From: Guyanagaster necrorhizus | Taxonomy: Eukaryota; Basidiomycota; Agaricomycetes; Agaricales; Physalacriaceae | DNA: 64,000 nucleotides | Assembly (NCBI RefSeq): GCF_019112545.1 | Contig: NW_025064918.1 | Location: 62,001-126,000, forward strand | Direction of reading: 5' to 3' | In this document: in pieces, positions 34,492 to 46,016 of the stretch | How the letters are laid out: every line of letters begins with the position of its first letter | Position numbering within the stretch: position 1 is the stretch's first letter | Made by a program: the position numbers and the translations under genes | Notes under the pieces: generated by a model | Databases searched by the model: none | Told to the model about the DNA's origin: nothing | What the model saw: only the letters and a program-made list of their open reading frames with translations

Positions 34492-36300
34492 TAATTTTTA
34501 ATGAGTAAATAATACATACCATTAAAGAGGTGGTTGCATGCACAAACTAAAAACTGACACAGTGCAGAAATATACACTGATCACACTCATACCAACACAC
34601 ACACACACAACCTTCTTACTTCATTGGGGGATTATAATGTGATAAGAGTAGTAACAGCAATACAATCATATTTTCAGCAATCCACTGTGTGCAAATAGCA
34701 ATAGCACATGTATATATATCTGAGATCTCTCTAACTCTCAAAGCTTTTGTTTAACAAGAGGGGTGATGAATGTTGCTGGGCCTCAAGGCAAGGGTACTGT
34801 ATCTCAACACAATACTTTGAAACACTCCAAAAAAAAAAACCTCAAAAAGTCCCAAGCACTGCTCAGACCAAACTCAAAGACCTTAACATGCACAATACAT
34901 AACTTAAAGCTTCATGTTCTAAGCAGAAACACTTCACAAATATGTCCACAAGAACCACAGGGTTTGAATCTATGTGATCCAGAGACACAAAAACACAATA
35001 AAAACCCTGTCCACAGATCCAAAGGGTTTGAACCTCTGCCACCTGTAGTGCCTCACATTACAAATGCCTCAAAAACTCAAAAGAGTGCCCTCCAGACACT
35101 TCTCTCCTATTCTCAGACTAGAGCACAATTCAAAACCTTCTATTAAATCAGATTAGAGTCCTATAGAGGCTTTCATTGCCTTGTGCAATACTCAAATCAC
35201 TTGGAATGATATCAATATAGATCTATTCTCTTGCCTAAAGTTACAAACTAATTCCAGCAGCTGGAGCACAAGGTCTTCATACCTTTACACCACAACAGTG
35301 GGGGTTGGAAACTTGTATTCTACTCTTACAATGTGGTACTTAAATAGTCTACTACTGTACTTACTAAGACACATTAAATATAGTAGTTTCAAAGTGTGGG
35401 ACTCTGTTGCAGAGTCCCTGGCATATCATTCATGTGCATGTTGCAGTCTGACATGCATATTCTGCTCTGGGTCAGGACTGCCTTTTGTTTCTATGCAACC
35501 TGACACTGGTTGTCTCTGTTAGTGGCCTGGCCCCTGGTCTCTTTGCTTTCTTATTTCCCTGGGGCAATTAATCCATGGACAGGAGTCATTCTAGACTCCT
35601 GAGATCATTCCTGGTCATTTATTTCATCAAATCTTCTCATTTCTCAGCCAATCTCTCTGATATGCAGGTTTATCTCATTGTGCACCAATGCTCTGTTCTA
35701 GAACATATCCCTTGGCAATTTAATACCTATGCATCATTGATCAATGTGATGCAAAGTCAAGTGCAAAGTCCTGATCATATTTTGATCATGTGCTCTTTAT
35801 TTTTAGTGGGTCTTTCTGTACTTTTATTAGTGCAATTAGTGTCAAGTGCTGGGACCTCATGTGCAGTATGACCCCCCCTGGTATCATCCTGCTGCTAGGC
35901 CATGCTCTCCACCCATCATCACTCAAGCCAGCTGTCATATAAGTCCCATTTCACTGTGCTCTAGCCATATTCTTTATTGTGCACATAGTAGACTGTGATA
36001 CAGTCAATGTATTGTCATAATTCACAAAATTACATGCCTGGACATGCAGCAGGCATGTCAACATCTATGTGCAGCTATTCCTTGTTTCAATGAATATGTT
36101 CAACATCACATTTTAGAGTGTGGTCTTTGAAGGACAGATTCATGATAAATGAAGTACATATGATTACATCCATTCAGTAACAACAGGGTGGTAACATCAA
36201 AGGCAGATGAGATTAATACAAAGCATACAAAACACCAGTGAGCATTGCATAAAAGGTGTTGTATTTCAGGCCTGACAACAGGATTAGAACTAAAATATCA
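34492..36300. repeat. CpG-depleted repeat block right of kinase D
   Basis: No CpG was found between about 34082 and 36345 by eye. The block includes a short CA repeat (34592-34606), a tract of ten As near 34830, and a duplicated stretch with GGGTTTGAATC (34960) and GGGTTTGAACC (35023). A sequence beginning TCTGTTAGTGGCCTGG at 35515 could be an LTR start, but no partner LTR or polyprotein is visible. The open frame at 34763-35146 is low-complexity and not recognised. The block probably contains one or more old transposon fragments. Confidence 0.5.
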
Positions 36301-37211
36301 AATTATATTCACTCCTGTACCATATTGTCTGGGGATAGATCCACATTCCTGCACCGGCAAGTAGGAGACCGTGCTGCCCTGGGATTTGTCGGGGAGCTGG
36401 CAAGAATATATCGTTGAGTCGGAATGTATCCATCTTGTCGGATGCGCTCGCCTTCTCTGAGGCACTTTCAGTCTGGTTACGATGAGAAGGGCAGGTGCCC
36501 CACTTACTGAAGCCATGAATCAAGTAGGCTCACGCTCCTGTCCGAGCGAGCTAGGGATGCAGATGACGCGTCGTAGGCTGATGTCGGCGGGGAAATGCTA
36601 GTGATCTCATTAGAAAATAGTACAGCAACGTTGTGTGTACGTACCTTCCTCTGGTGCTACTAGTATCTATGGAAGATGCGTAGCCAGGAAATTGACTTGA
36701 TGCCGGGTTGGTACCAGAATTGGCAAGATTGTTGGTATTCATAAGCTTTCTCGTTTCCGATTCTTTCTGGAAATACAACAGCATGACGACGAATCAAAGA
36801 GAATCAAAAAGGAAACGTAAAATCTCATTTATGTGCATCCTCTTCAACGTTTCGAAGATATACAAAAGTCGTCCACTGAGGGCGTCCACGACAGAACTCC
36901 TGTAAAGCGCTTGAACACCAGCGTATACCAGTCGTCCCGTGTAGATAAAGCCGCTGCAGCGGCTTCGAGGTTCGTAATTTGGCCCAACGCTCTGAATTGA
37001 TATATAAGTAAGCAAGGAGAAAGACAAGTACATATTATACAAACATTTTAACCTGATGTACTCATTTTGCAGCATCGTCACTAGCATTCGCCTCGTTGAA
37101 ATTATTCTGGATGTCGGGCTGGAGAGCATTTGCGACCTCCTTGACGTGTTAGGCATCGCCACTGATTACAGCGTTTCGTAGTCTCAGGTCCTGGGCAATA
37201 GTGCCAACCAT
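36301..37211 (-). pseudogene. Family P protein, copy P2 (broken)
   Basis: The ATG at 37211 begins MVGTIAQDLRLRNAV and aligns with copies P3, P4 and P5. The frame is cut by TAA after 20 codons (GDA-stop-HVKEVANAL) and by TGA later in exon 1. Exon 2 retains the family motif as DDWYTLVFKRFTGVLSWTP (about 36955-36890). Tail exons match P5 (SSQFPGYA near 36630, and QTESASEKASASDK near 36450). It is divergent from kinase copy E, with 272 bp between starts. Both members of this pair are pseudogenes. Confidence 0.65.
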
Positions 37212-37292
37212 TGGAGAGGTAGAGCTGAGGGGAGTCAGAGAGGGAGTCGCTTCGATCACCTGAAAAGCAGATACTGTGGCTATTTATCCTAT

Positions 37293-37307
37293 AGCCGGAG
37301 ATTTCCA
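37293..37307 (-). promoter_or_regulatory. Conserved element upstream of P2
   Basis: AGCCGGAGATTTCCA lies with its first base 82 bp upstream of the P2 ATG. On the minus strand it reads TGGAAATCTCCGGCT and is followed after 5 nt by a TATA-like ATAAATAG. The same arrangement occurs before P3 and P5. Confidence 0.55.
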
Positions 37308-37483
37308 CACAAGTGAAGGTTGACGACGCCTTCATTCCGAAGGAGGAATAAGAAAGAAAAGCCTCGAAGGGCCAAGGCAGTCGAAATAATATGAGCCGGT
37401 TTGCTCTTTCAATTTCCTAAATGGGTCGCATCAGAATCGTCACATAATCCACAGCCTTTTCCGATACTATCACCCACTCCAGC

Positions 37484-38796
37484 ATGGATTGCGCAAAGAT
37501 ACCACAGGCAGACACGATGTATATACCGATGGACTCGGAGAGCCAAGAATGTGAGCAATTCTGGGTTTCTCACCAGCCTTTCCTCGCCTCATGCGGATAT
37601 ATGTTACGACCACGATATCATCCTGATTGGATACCCTCATGGAAATCTAATCCTCACCCCATAAGCCTGTTGCAGTTTTATGAAGATGAGCATGTAATTC
37701 ACGAGGGTCGTGTATGTGTTATTCTGTGATATTCCCTTCATCCTAGTCTGCTCATCGATATTCAGGCATGGAGATTAATAGACGCCACTCGAATCTCTGA
37801 TGGGTGCAAGGTCGTACTGAAAGTGGTTTCGCTACTCGCAAATGAATACGAGCTGAGACTCACACACTTTCTCTCTCAGCCGGCAGTCAGACGGGATCCC
37901 CGCAATCATGCTATTCCTGTTCTTGATGTGGTCAACCTTCCGGACGTGAAGAACATAGCATTGATTGTCATGCCCATGTTCCATTCCTTCTTAAGATCTC
38001 CATTTCACTGTCGACTGGAATTCATCCAACTTTTCTAACGAGTTCTTTCTGTTGAGTGTTTCTTCTTCGAGAAAGTCCTCGTCCATTGACTCTCAGATAT
38101 TCTCAGGGATTAGAATTCATGCAGTCTAAACATTGCACATAGGTAATGTTAGTTCGAGTCCGCTCCCTGACCTTCACTGACTTCTGTATAGAGAGACATC
38201 AGTATCAACAATGTCGTCATGGATCAGCGGCGCATTATGCCGAAGAGGTACCATTTCGGTTTTGACGCTAGTCAAGATGGCATCGAGTGGAATCCTCCAA
38301 CGGAACTGCGATGTCTGGCCGGACCGGTGGACTACTACTATATCGATTTACAGTTCGCTGAATACTTCCCCGAAGGAAGGGATAAAGCCATCATTTCGGA
38401 AATAGTGGGCCAGCGCGTTCCTGAGATGAACAATTGAGACGATACTTTGTATAATCCATTCAAGGCGGACATTTACCAACTCGGTGCTACCATGCTCGAT
38501 GAATTTGGGGCAACGTCTGTCTGTCTCCTCTAATTCTTTTGAACTCATCGATCTTACAGAGGCATTCTGGACTGAGCGACTTTAAACCCTTACTGCGGAA
38601 TATGGTTTCGGTCAATCCTGATGAATGACCGACAGCTTCAGATGCGCTAACTCGATTCGACGCTATTATATCACGATCAAGTAAAGTGTCCATGACATGG
38701 AGGATATGGTCAAACCGCCTCCGTGATCCATCGGTTCCATGCTTCTGGAGTCGGTTTCTCTACTTTATTTTCCTTCCCTGCCGTTCCTTCATCTAG
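37484..38796 (+). pseudogene. Kinase-like family K, copy E: several stops
   Basis: The start MDCAKIPQADTMYIP and the 228 nt exon 1 match intact copy F in length and sequence (GYMLRPRYHPDWIPSWK). Exon 2 ends with a premature TAA at about 38037, where copy F has CGA (IQLF-stop against IELFR). Exon 3 is damaged. Exon 4 keeps RDISINNVVMDQ and YYYIDLQFAEYFPEG, so the DFE of copy F is here DLQ. It ends with a TGA after VPEMNN. Exon 5 has another stop inside NPDE-stop-PTAS. The copy is inactive but still nearly full length. Confidence 0.8.
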
Positions 38797-40048
38797 ATCG
38801 CTGTCTAATCATTCTGACACCCTAGCCCTGCGACCTATATATAATTTATTTCTGGAACAAAGTCTTTTGAACTGACTCGTAAATCCAGGGCTGCCACAAA
38901 GGATCAGGCATGCTGTCATCCAGAGCCCTGACCGGAGCCTGAGACCAAAAACAAGTAGCCTGTCATGGGAAAAGGAACACTGATGTCCATGTCACAGACC
39001 TTTGCGCCCTTCTGTGAGTCATTGCGGTACCGAAGCCATTCTCACGGCCATTAAGTTTGTGACTCACGAATCACGTAACGTAGAATCTCTCATACGTTGG
39101 GTACTTGAGAAATATCTCCCTATGGAGCACTGGAGTACCTGAAAAGGATTGATGATTCGCTTATGCGCAGGAGATTACAGTCTCATTGTTCTCCACTGGG
39201 CCATTGTTCGTCTCGCCTCTGCCTTGAGCCGGCTGTTTTGACTGTGGCTCTCCAACCAATTTGGCTGATGGCGGCGTTGCTCTGTTATTCCCCTTGGACA
39301 CGCTATATCATATTCTGACCTTCGGGACTTCTATTATTCGCTAGACTGTTACGCCTCGTGTCTTTGTGTGATTTTTACGAAAGCAGATTTATTGGACAAT
39401 GAAACCGCATTGTCCGCGCTATTCTAGTCCTACAGAGGTCCTTCCTCCAGTCTGGAAATCCATTTCTGCATGTCCTTGTGTGCTTGGATGAGCGACTAGT
39501 GAATGGTACATCATACTCAGTGGGAAACGGCGGTTTGTCGTCGAGTCATTATTCATTATCTTGAGCCCTATGTCCTCTGGTCGCCATGATTGACAACTGT
39601 TCTTCGGCATATCAGTAAGCGCCGTCTGATTAGGCACCATAGTATGTACTTCCATGTTTCTGGTTTTGATGTGAAACGAATGAGGCATCGTTATTCTCTG
39701 ACAGTCAAGCCGTGATGGCACTTGTTATGGCGCCAAGCTATACTCTTGCATTACTTCTGAATTTAGAGTTGGAAAAGATACCGAAAATTCGACTCAGTGA
39801 AATTCGCCCATATGAGACCTTTAAAGAAATACCTGACAGCCGGCTTCGGGGAGCTAGGACTCTTCTCGTGCTTGCCGAGAACGTGTCTTATTGTAGAAAG
39901 GTTAAATTTACAACTACAGTTTCGTACAATGCGATAGCAAGTGGACGCGTACACGGAAAGCACAAATGCACTACAAAGAGATTCAAAAATTATCGATTCC
40001 GCCACGGCATAATTTGATTAGATGTTCAGTAACTGGCACTGAACTCGG
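38797..40048. repeat. Downstream unit of kinase E
   Basis: It is homologous to the sequences after kinase relics F and G. Anchors include TTCGCTAGACTGTTACGCCTCGTGTC near 39340 against similar stretches near 44795 and 45650, and ATAATTTATTTCTGGAACAA near 38840 against 45255. I see no gene. Frames at 39712-40017 on either strand look fortuitous. Confidence 0.5.
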
Positions 40049-41849
40049 TCAGCTTCTTGCAGTCATCGAAATAAATAACTCCACGTACCCTGGCGAGCGC
40101 AGGCTGCTCCCGGAGGAGCCCGCTCCGGAGCTCTGGCCTTCACGAGACGCCTGACCGTATGTGCTGGTCGACGTGCTCGCTTGGCGACCGTGCTGCTTCT
40201 TTCCACTTTTTCTGTCATAATAGAATCAACCGTAATCCTTATTTTGTCTGGAAACGCGCATTACTCACTCAGAACTCTGGTGCGAACCGGACGATCCCAA
40301 GGACGAAGAAGATACATTATTGTGCATCGATGTGTGCCGAGAGATCCTAAAGAGATATCATGAATCACAGAAGATGGAAGGACAGTCTGGGAACATACCT
40401 GACTCCAAATGTGTTAGTAGTATGAGTGGTATGAGTGGTATGAGTAGTATCAACCGACGGCTGATGAGCGTGGCCAGGGACGTAGCCTGAAGCAGCTATG
40501 CTGTTTCCAGTGTTAATGACATTGTGTGGTCCGGACGGCCCGTTGTAATTTCCAGAATTTCCAGAGGTTCCAGCAGCAGGGATCGAACCCACGAGCCCTG
40601 GTCTCACGGCCCTAGAAACGATTAGCACCGACTGAGATGTTCATGACAAAAAACTCACGGCAAACACGGGATACTCCGGAATGCCTGCGATGCGGCACGA
40701 AAGGGAGCCGATAGTTCATTCTCCTCGGAGGCACGGCGGGGAGGAAGTTCCCTGTGAATAAACCGAATCAACATGAAGATCGAACAAGAGGAACAGAACG
40801 TACGGTGGGCTGGAGGGAGGGTAGCGTGTTGTTGAATTGATCATACATGAGACAATGCAGCACGCACTTGTTGTATTCCTCCCAGGAAACGATCTGCCCT
40901 GGGAATCCGGGCTTGGGGAGGTTTGTCAGGATTTCAGAAGGGTATCCTTGCCAACCGGTGTTGTGTTCTAGTCAATGACAGTAGGCCTGAATATCGATAG
41001 CTGTACTATACAGTTCTCGACGCACCAGCCATATATGCATTCTGTGGCAAATTCGGCGCAGAGTATTGGCCTTGTCCGACATTGTATTGAGGGAAGGATA
41101 GAGTAGGTAAATCTTGCTGCGAACCTGAATTCATATGAAGAGTAAGAGATACACAGATGCGTGTATTTGATACACGTACTGATAGGAAGTTTACGACTGG
41201 TAGATCTATTGCTGATCTTCGGAAGCGATAGCATTGATCTGCTTTTACTGGAAATATTGCCGAACACATTTCCTCCAGAGTTAACAATTGTAGACTGTTG
41301 GGTCGACGGAGAGGCGGAAGGTGCGGAGGAGTAATTGTTGACTGCCTGAGCCTGAGAATTCTCGGCGATTCTCCGTTCAGATTCGTTCTAGAACCCGCCA
41401 AAACGACGTTATTGAAGAATAACCGTAAGATATGGAAGCGCACCCTGGCATTCAACTGTGACTCTTTCAAATCCCGATAGATGTCGTCGAGTTCCTGTGC
41501 CAGTGGTGTGGCAAGAAGGACTCTAAAACGACTGGCTACCATACTATACCACTGCTCACGGGTAGCCGGAGATGCCCTCTGTTCCTTGATCTGCGTGATA
41601 GTTTTCAGTGCCCTTGACACGTGTCGTCAGTCCTGTAGAAACGAAAGTAGTGAGATGGACAAACTGATCAACATTGTCTAGCAATTCCTGGATGTCGTCG
41701 TCTCTAGTAAGGGTCCCCTCTGGAAGAGGAAACAGTTCTTGGATTTCAATGTTGACAGCGTCGGCAATGGCCTTCACATGGTCGAGTTCTTTGCCTCGAA
41801 TGACAGCATATCGCAGCTTCAAATCTTGGGTAACAATACGCTTAGCCAT
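40049..41849 (-). CDS. Family P protein, copy P3 (WYS-TP subtype with low-complexity tail)
   Basis: The ATG at 41849 (MAKRIVTQDLKLRYAV) aligns with the starts of P2, P4 and P5. Exon 1 encodes a helical segment ending near 41670. Exon 2 (about 41605-41470) carries EQWYSMVASRFRVLLATPLAQEL, the best copy of the family motif. Later exons are a model: a Ser/Gln/Asn-rich piece (AVNNYSSAPSASPSTQQS near 41330), a more ordered piece with GFPGQIVSWEEYNKCVLHCL (about 40910-40850), a His/Thr-rich piece with repeated THT (40450-40400), and a last exon rich in Ser and Gly with a TGA at 40049. Intron positions match P4. It is divergent from kinase F, 269 bp apart. Function unknown; the disordered tail suggests protein-protein contacts. 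Confidence 0.6.
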
Positions 41850-42118
41850 GAGAGGTGAGAGCACGGCTTGGGGCCTGAGAAGTGGGGATTCCGAGTGACA
41901 GCCAACCAAATGTCGCGACTTTTATGTCAGAGCCGGACATTTCCATTACATATGATATAACAGAAAAGTAAAAGTAAATGGTCGAATGAGGAACCCTCAA
42001 GGCACGTTGAGAACATCATCCTTGTGAGCCAGTTTGCCTGATGACTGTCACCAAAACAGGGCACCCATCAAAATCTGACATAATCATCTTCCCTGGTTCT
42101 TTCCGACGTCCACCTGGC
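41850..42118. promoter_or_regulatory. Shared divergent promoter of P3 and kinase F
   Basis: These 269 bp lie between two start codons on opposite strands. On the kinase side, copies E and F share CATCA-A-AATC followed by ACATAATC about 45-60 bp before the ATG (near 42065-42085 and 37425-37448). On the P side lies the 15 bp element described separately. Conservation at both ends suggests coordinated expression of the pair. Confidence 0.5.
41931..41945 (-). promoter_or_regulatory. Conserved element upstream of P3
   Basis: AGCCGGACATTTCCA begins exactly 82 bp from the P3 start codon, the same distance as in P2. On the minus strand it is followed after 5 nt by ATAAAAG, a likely TATA box. Confidence 0.55.
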
Positions 42119-43425
42119 ATGGATTCTCCGGAGCAGCCTCGCGCCAAGAAACTCTACATACCAGCTAACTGTGATCGCAAAGAAAATGAAATGTTTTGGG
42201 TCAACCTGCAACCTTTTCTCGCTTCCCAAGGATACATGCTCCGGCCACGATATCACCCGGACTGGATTCCTTCGTGGAAGTCCAATCCTCATCCGCAAGC
42301 GGACTTGAAGTCCTATGAAGACGAGCATACTATACATGGCGGACGCGTACGTGGCAATCATTTTGGCAGTTCGTCTGCTCATGAAATTTCAGAGATGGAG
42401 AATTATAGATGCAACTCGTGTATCTGATGGCAGTAAAGTGGTCATTAAAGTTGTATCATTGTTGTCGGACGAGTTTGAACTCGGAATTTTGCAATTTTTC
42501 TCGACGGAGGAAGTGCGGAAGGATCCTCGTAATAATACCATACCGCTTCTCGATGCATTCCCAATTCCCGGTGTGGAGAATTGGGCTCTAGCGGTCATGC
42601 CCATGTTTCGTTTCTTTGCATATTCGTATTTTCATTGTCGGTTGGAATTTATTGAGCTGTTCCGACAGCTACTTTCCGTTGAGTATTGTCTCTGCAGTGT
42701 GCTCTACGTCACTGATATTGATGGATCAGGGCTTGGAGTTTATGCATAGCGAGAACATCGCTCATAGGTGCAGTTTGTTTTCTACAATATATTTGCTTGC
42801 TCATCTTGACCCACATGCACAGAGATATCAGTGTCAATAATATCCTCATGGACCATCGACGGGTCATGCCCAAGGGCTATCACTTCGGCCTCAAACGTAG
42901 CCATGATGGTGTCGAGTGGAGTTTGCCAACTGAACTCCGTTGCCGCGTCGGACCAGTAGACTACTACTATATCGATTTCGAATTCTCGGAATGCTTCCCC
43001 GAGGGAAGGGAGAAAGCCCTTGTTTCGGGAATCGTTGGCCAGCGTGTTCCAGAGATGAAGAATTCGCAGGACGTTCTCTACAATCCGTTCAAGGCAGATG
43101 TCTACCAGCTTGGTATTGCCATGATGAACATCTTTGAGGTATGGCCGTCTGCTCCCCTCTGATTTGTATTTTCTCATCAGCGCGACAGGGTTATACTGGC
43201 CTTAATGATTTCAAGCCTTTGCTGCGGAAGATGGTCTCGATTGATCCCGATGAGAGACCAACGGCATCGGAAGCGCTAGTCCAGTTCGAGGCTATCGTTT
43301 CTCGGTCAAGAAAATCGTCCTTGTACTGGAGGATATGGTCAGATGACTTGTATGATCCATTAGTACCGTGGTTTTGGGTTCGATTCTTCTATCATATCTT
43401 TCCTCCTTGCCGTTCACATGTTTAG
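42119..43425 (+). CDS. Kinase-like protein, family K copy F (intact, 367 aa)
   Basis: Five exons (42119-42346, 42393-42677, 42730-42767, 42823-43138, 43189-43425) give an open frame of 367 codons. The exon lengths of 285 and 38 nt are identical to copy B. GYMLRPRYHPDWIPSW marks the N-lobe, SKVVIKVVS holds the likely beta-3 Lys, and the catalytic loop HRDISVNNILMDH is canonical. The metal-binding motif is DFE (YYYIDFEFSECFPEG) and the APE equivalent is VPE (GQRVPEM). Phosphotransfer is therefore plausible, more so than for copy B. There is no signal peptide or membrane segment. ATG 42119 is chosen because copy E starts at the same place; an in-frame ATG at 42041 exists. It is paired head to head with P3. 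Confidence 0.85.
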
Positions 43426-44894
43426 ACGCGATTCAATTTATTCTATGTAGTTATTATTTTTATTCAGCTACTCTGTAATTCAGCTCCGCAACATGCGTTC
43501 GTAGAGGGTTCTTCTTTTGGATCGTAACGATGGCATCCTGAACCGATCCGCAAGCCACATTTTGCTCGTGCTAATGGACCAAAATGGCGTGGTACCTCGC
43601 TGCTCAGGATCAGATAGCCTTGATCACAGCATGATCGTGACATTTGCCCGCATTGCAAATACGAACCTTTCTTCAACGAGTCAGTATGATACCAAGCACT
43701 TTCATGGTCTTTCTGACTCATGACGCCGACTCGTTGGTCAACATTTGTGCTTCTTCCGTTTAAACTGTTGCTCTCTCACTCTCTGGAACATATTTTTGAT
43801 ACCGTTTAAGGCTTTGCGTCTTTCTTTGAACTTTCGTCACCACTCGCTAGTCAAAACTCTGTGGCTGGCTTTACTCGTGGCTCACACAGCAATTTGTTTG
43901 ATTTCAGTGCTTCCCTGATATCTCCACTAAAGATGAGATGGAGTATTCTGGGCTGTGACGTTCCATGTATCTCCTCGTGTCTCTGAAAGAAGCAGATTAG
44001 AGTTGGACCCTTAGACTCTGACATCCGCATGGCCCCATTACCGTCCTTTCAACTCCTGACCCCAGGACTTGGTAAAGTTTTCCTATATATTGACTAATGA
44101 GCTATTATCAGTTCTCAGCGCCCTCCTCTGTCGTCTGATGGTCTAGGTTCCGAACACCGACATTTCCATCAATCGAAACGAGACCCTGGTATTCTTCCGC
44201 TACACGAAAGCTTTTGGGTTCACCTTTGAACTGGAAATTGTAATGCTGACGACTGAGGTAATGTTCTGCTTGTTTGAGCTTTTACTTTATTCTTGCGCTT
44301 CCTACGAATCGCGCTCGCTAATAGGAGCATGCCCGCTTCGAACCGAATCACAAACTTGAACCTGGGATTTCAGGGAGCGACCGAAAGTATTTCACCACGC
44401 GCAGTTTTTATCAAGCGTGTCATATAAGATACAGCCTTTTACTATTGGGGCGAAGCGTAGTCATGTCCTTTGTGACTCACCGCGGTACCGAATTTATTCG
44501 CACGGCTCTTTGACTCGATGATGTGGCTCTATACCTGCCGCCCAAGCTTTGCTCCTGAAAGGTCTTCATCGTCTTCACTGATTCAGATTCGTCCATCAGA
44601 TTTGTTTCGCGATGCTTGTGCTCTCATGCTACTATCCGACGTCTACATCTCTCTAGGAGGCTTAATCACGATCTGGATCTTGTGTGGCTCACATAGCTAT
44701 TTCATTTGATGTCGGCGCTTCTCTGCTTAGCATGAGGAAATCTTATCTGATATCCCCGCTCGAACACGTGATGTGGTTTCCTGGCCCTCGACGCTTCTGT
44801 TCGCTAGACTGTCACTCTTGTGTCTCGTGCAAACTTCTGGATTTGGACAATGGATTCCTGTAAATATTCCTCCTCGATCTGGAAGTTTGTTCTT
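43426..44894 (+). repeat. Downstream unit of kinase F
   Basis: It matches the minus strand of 31767-33482, the flank after kinase D, and part of it recurs after kinases E and G. No coding frame is convincing. CpG content is normal, so it escaped the erosion seen near copy D. Confidence 0.55.
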
Positions 44895-45230
44895 GCGGAT
44901 GTTTACCAGCTTGATGTCGCCATGCTGGACCTTTGCGAGGTAACGTCTGTCTGCCTCTTCTGGTTGTGTAAAGCTAATCCGTGATATAGAGGTATACCGG
45001 GCTGCGCAACTTGAACCTTTACTGCGGAGCATGGTTTCGGTTGATGATCCTATGATGATCTTACTAAGAAACTGACAGCTTTAGACGTGCTAGCCCAATC
45101 AGAGGCCATCGTCTCTCTCGTCTCTCGCTCGAGCAAATTGTCCATTTCATGGAGGATATAGTCAAACAGAGTTTGCGATCCTTTGGTCCCATGGTTCTGG
45201 GTTAGCTTGCTCTGCTTTGTTTTCCCTCAC
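44895..45230 (+). pseudogene. Kinase-like family K, relic G (C-terminal part only)
   Basis: GCGGATGTTTACCAGCTTGATGTCGCC starts a relic of the exon 4 end (ADVYQLDVAMLDLCE). It is followed by the intron and a shifted exon 5 (near 45000-45215) that still shows the end of the C-lobe (CATGGAGGATATAGTC against the tail of copy F). It has no N-lobe or catalytic loop. It probably arose by tandem duplication of the kinase plus its downstream unit. Confidence 0.6.
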
Positions 45231-46016
45231 CCTAGTCTTGCAGTCTGCTGTGTTATATAATTTCTTTTCTGGAACAAGGCCGTTGTCAACCTGACTCGTA
45301 AACAAAGGGATCCCAGGAGACCAGAGACGCCGTTGTAGTAATAGGCACTCCAGAAGACAAAGGTGACCGAGGATTGGAAAATGAACACTAATTTCCCCGT
45401 CGGAGACCCTGGCACCCTGGTAAGTCATTGTGGTCGACACATTCTCATTGCTCACGGGCGACCAGAACGCGTGATTTAGGGACTGGCTACACCGAGGGTA
45501 CACACTTGCCCCTACTGATTATAATCTCATTGTTCTCCTCTGAGCCACTGTGCGTCAACGCTCTTCCGTCAATTTGACTGATCTCTGCGCTTGTCTGATA
45601 TCACCCTTGGAAGTGCGATATGGTATCCTGGCCGTCGATGCTTCTTCTATTCGCTAGATTGTTACGCCTCGCGTCCTTCTGCGATCTTCACAATACCAGA
45701 TTTGTTGAACAATGGAGTCACGTCGTCCACATTACTTTATCCCTGTAAAGATTATTCCTTCGATCTGGAAATCCGTTCCTGAAGTGACCGCCCATAATCC
45801 TTCGTTTCGCCTGGAAGGGTACTTCCTTCAGACTCTTTGGGAAACAAAGCTTGGGTGTCGTGTCAAGATTCTTTATCTCGAACCCTATTCGGCATGATTG
45901 CATGATTCATAGTATTCGCGCGCCTGCTCGTCGTTCTGTTGTAAAAGTCTCCCTGCTTGGCCTAAAACTTCCCTACCAACCCCCCCCCCCCCAAAAAAAA
46001 ATCTGTTGCAACATCC
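45231..46016. repeat. Third copy of the K downstream unit, leading to P4
   Basis: It carries the same anchors as 38830-39420 (for example TTCGCTAGATTGTTACGCCTCG near 45652). A homopolymer run of about 12 C followed by 9 A sits at 45979-46001, just before the P4 start. No gene was seen. Confidence 0.5.

Noticed and set aside
34592..34606. CA microsatellite
   Set aside because: Only about seven dinucleotides long; too short to be worth a separate call.
34763..35146. 127-codon plus-strand ORF
   Set aside because: Low-complexity translation inside a CpG-free repeat, with an internal sequence duplication. It is better explained as repeat DNA.
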